From: Oasisia sp. SBJ-2009
Taxonomy: Eukaryota; Annelida; Polychaeta; Sabellida; Siboglinidae
Direction of reading: 5' to 3'
Assembly (NCBI GenBank): GCA_964017155.1
Contig: OZ024856.1
Coordinates: 36,986,294 to 37,050,293 of the forward strand
Length of the DNA: 64,000 nucleotides
Under the pieces are notes generated by a model that worked only from the letters and a program-made list of their open reading frames with translations, was not told the DNA's origin and made no database searches. Every line of letters begins with the position of its first letter. The first letter of the stretch is position 1. Positions 57,275 to 64,000 of this stretch are shown piece after piece. Made by a program: the position numbers and the translations under genes.

Positions 57275-59860
57275 GTTGGTGTTTTGCTGTATATCATGAG
57301 TGGATGTCTCCTGTACTGGGCTGTAGCTGTAGGTTCTACACAAGAGTGACTTTGTGCATGGTTATTATTTGAAAAAAAGACGTGAGGAAATTGTTTAAAT
57401 GAGTTATACATGACAGATTACTACACCTGGGTGGAAACTGTAAATTGCAGTTTCAGACTGTCAGTTTTATCAGTGCCACTGTGTAAATATCTATACAGTA
57501 AAACATGTAATTTGCTATGAAAAAGGTAAAGGTAAGTTCTTATATAATGCAGTATCCAATCCTCAGGATTGCTCAAAACACTTTAATACACTTTACTTCT
57601 CTGACAGACCTGTTCAATCAGACACCCGCTCAACTTCTCTGGGAAGCATCCAGCCATATGCTATAATTAATGTGCGAAGGCTGCTCGTATACATATCTAC
57701 CACTGTCTATAGCCAGGTACTCATTTATACAGCTGAGTGAACTGGAACAATGTAGAGTGAAAACACTTGTCCAAGGTTTTAACATCGCAGCACAGGACTC
57801 GAACCTAAATGATGAGGAATCCAAAAACCTGGATTTGTATAGCATTGGAGACATTCACATGTACACAAATGTGATTGTTTGTGATATTCTAGTAGACCAA
57901 TGTGACTCTATATGGGTTGTCATTCCATTGGCAGAAAGCTGCTTTTAAAAAACAAATTTGAATAAGGAAACCACAGATTCATCTGACTGAGTTAGGTGTG
58001 TTTTTGGTCCACCTTCTGACCTATGAACTCATTGAAAACTGTGTGTGCACTTTATCAATAAAGTAACTTCTTTTCCATCTAAATCATTTGAAATGAAGCA
58101 GAGAGGTGCATCACGACAAACTGGCTAGTCAGTCTTAAATTCGATAAATATTCAATGTTTCAACAATGGCAGGATGTGCTAAGAACCTACCGGATAAGCA
58201 GTGAACTAACTGCAGAATTAAGTTTTAAAATATCGCAAAGAAGGAGCACATTTTAATTGTGAAATCAAATGTAATAGAAATGTATGGTAATGTGTTTTAT
58301 GTTATGAGTTAGTAATGTGTCTGACCTACGAAGATTGACCAGGAATTATTATACACCACTTAGTGCTATAATTCATGTCTATTAATAAAGGATTAGATGT
58401 GATAAGGCAGCATTAGCTTAGTCAAAGAATTATGGTAGAAAGTAGACCACAAGATTGGCTTGCAGCGTCCAGCCAGTGTTGGCCACTTACAGGCCACTGG
58501 TCAGTCTGGCACTGGTTCAAGAGACTCAGACAAGTTGACACAGAGACACCCACCTGCAACTATTGTTGGTCTAAATCTGTTTACTGCTTTAATTCACGTC
58601 ACATTCCTTGAAGGCAAACCACTTTATTTGTAGCAGTGCATTCTGCTTAACTGAGGGTGCTCATGGATCGGTTCAATTCCCTTGTCTTGTGATTGGTAGT
58701 TGTGAAACTGATTTTCTGACAATTGCAATATTTCCAGCAACAATACATGCATGTGTGTGTGTTTCCGTGTATTCCGTTCAACCAGTCTAACATTCAGACT
58801 AAGAAGAAGCTTATTCTGAAGAGTTTCTGTTTTAATTCTGAGACCAAGTGTAAATTGTGACTTATGATCAGGACTTTATTATTTTCTAATAATAAATAAG
58901 TATACAGTACATGATATTATTTTACTATTGATGCAATTAACATACACTGCACAAAACATATTCAAACCTAAACAATTTGATATAATCCAAATTAATTGTG
59001 TTTTTTTTGGATAGGATTAACACAACAATTACAAAAGCCCATAAGTAGACACATTGTCTACTACTTCCCCTCAACGAGATAACAACTTCTATGGTTACTG
59101 GATGCAAGGATCTGGGGTATCTCTTTCTGGGATACACACCTGATACACACCTGATACACACCCGATACAGCACACACACGTCATAGCTGTCAGAGCACTC
59201 TATGGCTATTCAGCTGTCTCCATGGCAACTGATAATACAAGCGGGTCATGTCTTGTTGCTCTTCCTTCCTGCTGACCACGACTGGTGGTTTATTGTAATC
59301 ATCCCACAACCTGGGTCCTGGACTGTCTCTCTCTGTAAGACTGCACTGGCCTTGATCAAATTAGTCTGCACTGGTTGGATGGAGACGACACAGACACACA
59401 GTAGTACCATTTAAGGTGACCGCTGGGACACGGGACTGACCATTAAATGACCTGTGTCATGGAATACAAAGTATAAAAGACAGATGACGGATGGCTTTGG
59501 GTGGATTTTCTGTAGATCTGTAGATTTTTTATATCCCATTTTCATGTTGATTCTGTTGTTAATTATGGAGTCCATACATTCTGTGACATTCTTAGACATT
59601 CTGTTGTAAGTATAGTGACACCCTTCTATAAACAATATTGAACCCCCAGGCCCCCATGGGTAGAATCTAAGCCTACAGTTTAGGCTTGGGCAAGGATTTT
59701 TCAGTCAAATTAACCATATTGCTGCATGACTTACACATAGATATATTAACCGTTGTGGAATACAATTTATATGCATAAAAACGTCATTATGTTATCTCAT
59801 TGTATACGAAATTTCGTTCTTGTTCCTAAAATATAACGCGTTCAGTAGCATTTTAAAACG
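57275..59860. other. No further exon seen
   Basis: Presumed intron of the acidic-protein gene; contains a SINE (57531-57845) and a small 12-bp repeat (acacctgatac, 59139-59168). No coding exon was recognised. Confidence 0.4.
57531..57845 (-). mobile_element. tRNA-derived SINE, second copy
   Basis: It shares ggtaagttcttata, caggtactcatt, agtg-aactgga and cagcacagga with the copy at 26383-26692, in the same order. On the minus strand ggttcgagtcc (57795-57805) is a perfect tRNA B box. The A box is not clear, so the head is partly lost. Confidence 0.7.
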
Positions 59861-59869
59861 ACCTCCTTC

Positions 59870-60365
59870 TCAACAAAAATCGGCCTGTTGCGACACGCTG
59901 CCTGTGCTAAGATGCTATGCTTGTTACGCTAGCGCGAGCGCCTCATCGCGTTTACCACCAGGCTGACAATTTAACCGTAAAATAGGCTTTCTTCTCAAAC
60001 GTTGCGCCGCGTCAATTTTTGACCAATTCAATCAGAATAAAGCTTATTTTGAAGAAACATTATTGCTCTATCGATTGGTGATACACACTACGCTGAACTA
60101 ATAAGAAATCGTCCGCTAAAACGCAATTAAACATGACAACTTATGTCATGGTCGTATTTCGTGAGCAACGTCGCCGTTCCGCATCAGATCGCGTAGTGTG
60201 TGGTACCATTCGATCCGGCGTGAAATTTGCTATCCAGTACATATCATTTTATGAATATAACATTTTATTTGTGGGGGCGCACGCCTTTGAAAGGTGGTGG
60301 TACTTTTTCCCCGAGTCGCGACACTTCGAGTCTTCGGCAGATCGCCGCACGCGTTAGTAGTAAGT
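59870..60365 (+). promoter_or_regulatory. CpG-rich island, possible alternative promoter and first exon
   Basis: CpGs are dense (gctagcgcgagcgcc, gtcgccgttccgcatc, gagtcgcgacacttcgag, gccgcacgcg), unlike the flanks. A donor gtaagtaag begins at 60360. This resembles the 42.2 kb segment (CpG-rich, then gtaagtaag) and may be another first exon of the same gene or of a separate gene. The 74-codon frame inside is probably 5'UTR. Confidence 0.4.
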
Positions 60366-61200
60366 AAGTCGCTAATGTCGTATTCCACGCGTATGTTAGC
60401 AATTTCTAAACATCACGGCACATAACAGCTACCAATTGTCTTATGGTCAACGTATTGCATTTTATTGATAATTTATAGCGAATAATTCGTCTATTTGCCT
60501 GTTGCTAAATCTATGGGTTTGCCCTTGCAACGAAATAGGCTGACCTAGATATTAACATCACGGTGGGCGCCAGGACTAGTCGATCTTTGTTGTGAGGGGT
60601 GTCAAGGAAGCTGTCGAAGCTCGCCGTTTACTTGAGAAACGATCTTTATGAACATATTTTTCACGTTGTGTTGTTTTACTCGATGACAACTATTACAACT
60701 GTATTGTCCACACAACAGTAATTGATAAGAAATTCGGCATAATGCGCCGCTATTTCAGCTAGACCAACGACAAACATACGCCGCTGCAATGTCTGCGTCG
60801 TTGCGATAAAGCCGACTTTCTACTTGTATTCGCGCAACACATGGATTATTACATTTGCAATGCCTTTGAAATAGTATACAACAATTTTATTTAAAAAAGC
60901 AGAGACAAGAAATAACAATTCTTGGAGACGAATTGATCGACCTAGCGTCGTAATTCCATAACATCATAGTTTTTATATCTTTTTGTGTTAATATTATAAT
61001 TATGTATGTTGTCAAATCATTTTGAAATTCATTCACCCACACGATGGAATGTATTTCGGAATTTATCAATATTACATATAACAATATTTGTTATTAAACT
61101 GATTAGTAGTTCAATTTAACACCAATTATTTTATAAATATATGTTATTATAATCTTATAATACTTTTATTACATTTGGACAAAATATATGTAATCAAATA

Positions 61201-61283
<83 letters not shown>

Positions 61284-64000
61284 ATGGTTTCAAAATTATA
61301 GATTAGTTAATTATGTCAAAAGTTTACACAAAATAGAGAATTTTAGAAGAACTCTTATTTCACGTAAACAACACAATTATATGATTTATGTGATAATCAT
61401 GCAGTAGATATACATAATAACAATACCTGTGCTAAATTAAAAGTTTGTAACTTTAATATATGTTTGGCTAGAGCATGGCCAAAATATACCTAATATTGGA
61501 TACCTAATTTGCATAATTTATGCAAAAAAATTGAAATAGCTCAATTCTATTGAAAACTAATTACATGCCAAATTTGGTTGATCTGTGTTGAAAAGTAAAG
61601 ATTTTGTTTGAATCTATACTATCTACCTTGAAGTTTTGAAATTTTTCCCCGAGGTAATCAGGGAAAAAAGTAAAACGTCATATAAAACCCAAACGACATG
61701 ACATGGCTGAATGAAATTTGTTTTACTATCCGAATATAATATGTATCTTTCACAAATTCATATTTTTATCGCTTTTAGTGACTTTTTTCAATTTTGTGCT
61801 TGTCTCTTGCCAAGTGTCAATTTGCTAAAATAACATATTCCCACATTTTCAATATGGCATATCTCTGGAAATATTAGTCATACCACTCCAATAATTTATG
61901 TACATGTTGACCATGTTGTTGTCATTGCATGCATGTAATATTGAGTTATTCTAGTAATAAGTTAAAAAGTTGTGTTAAGTCAAAAATGACATTTTATAAT
62001 AAATTCCTTGCCCAGGCCTATACAGTTACGCATTCGTAAATATAATGAAAAGCCAATAATGAGACCAGTGAAGGAAACATATTTTTTATACCTAATTATA
62101 CAGAACCTTAATTTTTTACATTATTACATATTTAAAGGCTATTTCACTAGGGAATCTGCAGAGTTATAAACAACGATGTGTGTAGAGAAGAGGTCAAATG
62201 TCATCAATTGTCTAAAAATACCAAGTGATGTTTACACTGCCTAGATAAACAGGTAAAGTGATCTGCCACCCTTCTCATCTAAACTACTTCCATACAGCAT
62301 ATGCACAGAGACAAGATACCCATTGCTATGGTCAGACAGATAGCATTACATGTCATGTAATCATGAGGTCAAACGGCTTGACCCCTGTTGACCTCACACA
62401 GTGCCACCTGGTCAGTGCACCATGAACCTGCTATCTTGCCCCTGTCATTCAGTGTAATGACTTCCTGCTGTTGCGTGTAACTGACACTGGTCAGACATTT
62501 ACTGTCCACATTCCTGGTTAGATTACTCAGAACATCGTCTGGAGTAACTGGACAGATCCTCGGATCCTGTGACAATGATCATAATAAGGAAACGGAAAAG
62601 GTCAGTCAACTAGACGTCAGTTCTGGTCTGGATACAGATGTGTCGGGTGTGGTATTTGGGGATGCCCTCCATCCAGGAATAATGATAACAGTCACTTCTA
62701 GGAATAGCCATGGAGATTAGTGTGGTATGCCTTAGTGCCTATGACATGGTTATTGTTTAACTTTCTCACAGCGCTGTTCCCAGGAATGTGGGTTATTTAT
62801 ATTTTGTGATTTGATCAATACTTGTGGTGGCATAATATATTCATTGTCAATAATCTGTGTGTGATTGGAGATTATTTATTTCCCAGGACTGTCTGTGTTA
62901 TCTCTGTCCGTCCATCTGTGGGCTGTGTGTGACATACCGTAAAGTAGCTAATATAAACACTTCCTTGTGGAAGTTCAGAATGTGGCAAATTGCCTGCTCA
63001 AATATCCGACATGGCTGTTTTTTTTTTATAAATTAAGGTCTGTCAGGTCTGTGCGGCCCACAGTGGTGACAAGCAGAGACAGATGTAGAGGTATCTGTGT
63101 CATCTCTCTCTGTCAACTGGCTGGTCCAGTTTGTTGACATATTCAAATTGATGAGAACTAAGAATTCTGAAAATGTTGTGTTTAGGCAACACAGAGGTGT
63201 GTAGTCACTAGACAAGGTTCTACTTCTACTCTTCAGGATATTCTCTCACATGATGTTACTGTTCAAGTGGAAACGATGGTTCTAGAGCATCATATAAATA
63301 GTTATTTATAACCTGGCCTATCCACCATAGCCTCTTCAACTGTTGGTAGCTTTAATAGAGCTAGATTGCAGTGATATATCATGCCATTTGCCCTGATGTG
63401 CACCTGGGTTTCATTTTGGAGGATTTCGTTGCAAAATAAATTATCTTGATAGTTGATGCTATTATATTTGACACGTGTACATATGACTGATTGCATGGCA
63501 GTGGGCTGCTTTACATAATAGTGATGGTCATTTTCAATTTCCATTTGTGTTTCAATTTGGCACACTAAAGAGACATGTTTACTCACCTTTTTCTGTTTCT
63601 TTCTCTCCATGATAACTTGGCCTCATCAGTGGCCTGAGGGGCACAACATGTGTACGCATCAGCAGGTATCAGTTGGACCGTAGCATTACCAGGAACACCA
63701 GGTGATGTCAGACCAGTGAACTCAGTCTAGATCCATGGCAGGTTTTGCCAAAAAATGAAAAAGTGGTGATTTAATATAAATTTGTATCTATCTTTTGTCT
63801 CATATTCTGCCTTTAATTGTCAAGCAACTGTAAGGAATGATATATGTTCATTTTACATAAAAAAAGTATACCTTAAACACCATGATCTGCCTTATTGTAG
63901 CCATTGTGAAATGTTTTTAAAGATAGCCTAAGTAGTTTTGTAAATAATAATAATAATAAATAGTAAAACTAATAAATAGTAAAATAATAAAAACCTCAAA
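60366..64000. other. No gene seen; AT-rich with a TA microsatellite
   Basis: No exon or RNA gene was recognised. Minus-strand frames at 62369-62575 and 63302-63610 have no splice context or family resemblance. Confidence 0.45.
61201..61281. repeat. (TA)n microsatellite
   Basis: About 80 bp of TA/CATA repeat. Confidence 0.97.

Noticed and set aside
63302..63610. Minus-strand 102-codon frame
   Set aside because: Lys/Gln/Asn-rich without splice context or known relatives; AT-rich chance frame is as likely.

Overview
The window is animal nuclear DNA: AT-rich, with small phase-matched exons separated by long introns, LINE retrotransposons, tRNA-derived SINEs and many micro- and minisatellites. 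No bacterial or organellar features are seen. A TRIM9-type gene, a lark/RBM4-type RNA-binding gene with one RRM, and a CR1-like LINE carrying a 2A-like motif point to an invertebrate, probably a lophotrochozoan such as a mollusc. The species cannot be fixed from the sequence.

Layout, left to right. 1-7.9 kb holds no exon I can support, only minisatellites, a polypyrimidine tract and TA repeats. 7.94-14.19 kb (+) holds the last seven coding exons of a TRIM9-like E3 ubiquitin ligase (coiled coil, COS, FN3, SPRY; 429 codons in the window), with a 3'UTR to about 16.1 kb. 16.2-24.5 kb is intergenic, with a 22-bp minisatellite, a hAT-like MITE and an orphan CpG-rich island carrying a perfect RFX X-box. 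24.58-34.13 kb (-) holds a complete 7-exon lark/RBM4-like gene, convergent with TRIM9. Its first intron contains a nearly full-length CR1-like LINE in the same orientation, and its start codon abuts a recent 630/657-bp tandem duplication. 35.7-38.3 kb (-) is a broken copy of an uncharacterised family joining a PIN/FEN1-like region to a Cys-rich CXC domain. 39.2-41.1 kb holds a LINE relic and a compound tract of about 1 kb, (GGGCAC)n-(GGGGGCAC)n-(GCGCAC)n-(ACACGC)n, expected to form G-quadruplex and Z-DNA. From a CpG-rich promoter near 42.2 kb, a third gene (+) appears to start: a non-coding exon 1, a start-codon exon at 52.5 kb and an acidic exon at 57.1 kb. Its product is unknown and it runs out of the window. 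Its second intron carries a 57-bp minisatellite of about 29 units. A further CpG-rich island lies at 59.9-60.4 kb.

The two recognised genes belong to unrelated pathways (ubiquitin ligation and RNA binding), and I see no functional module linking them. Exon boundaries were set by hand from AG/GT sites, reading phase and family motifs; RNA data would be the decisive test.
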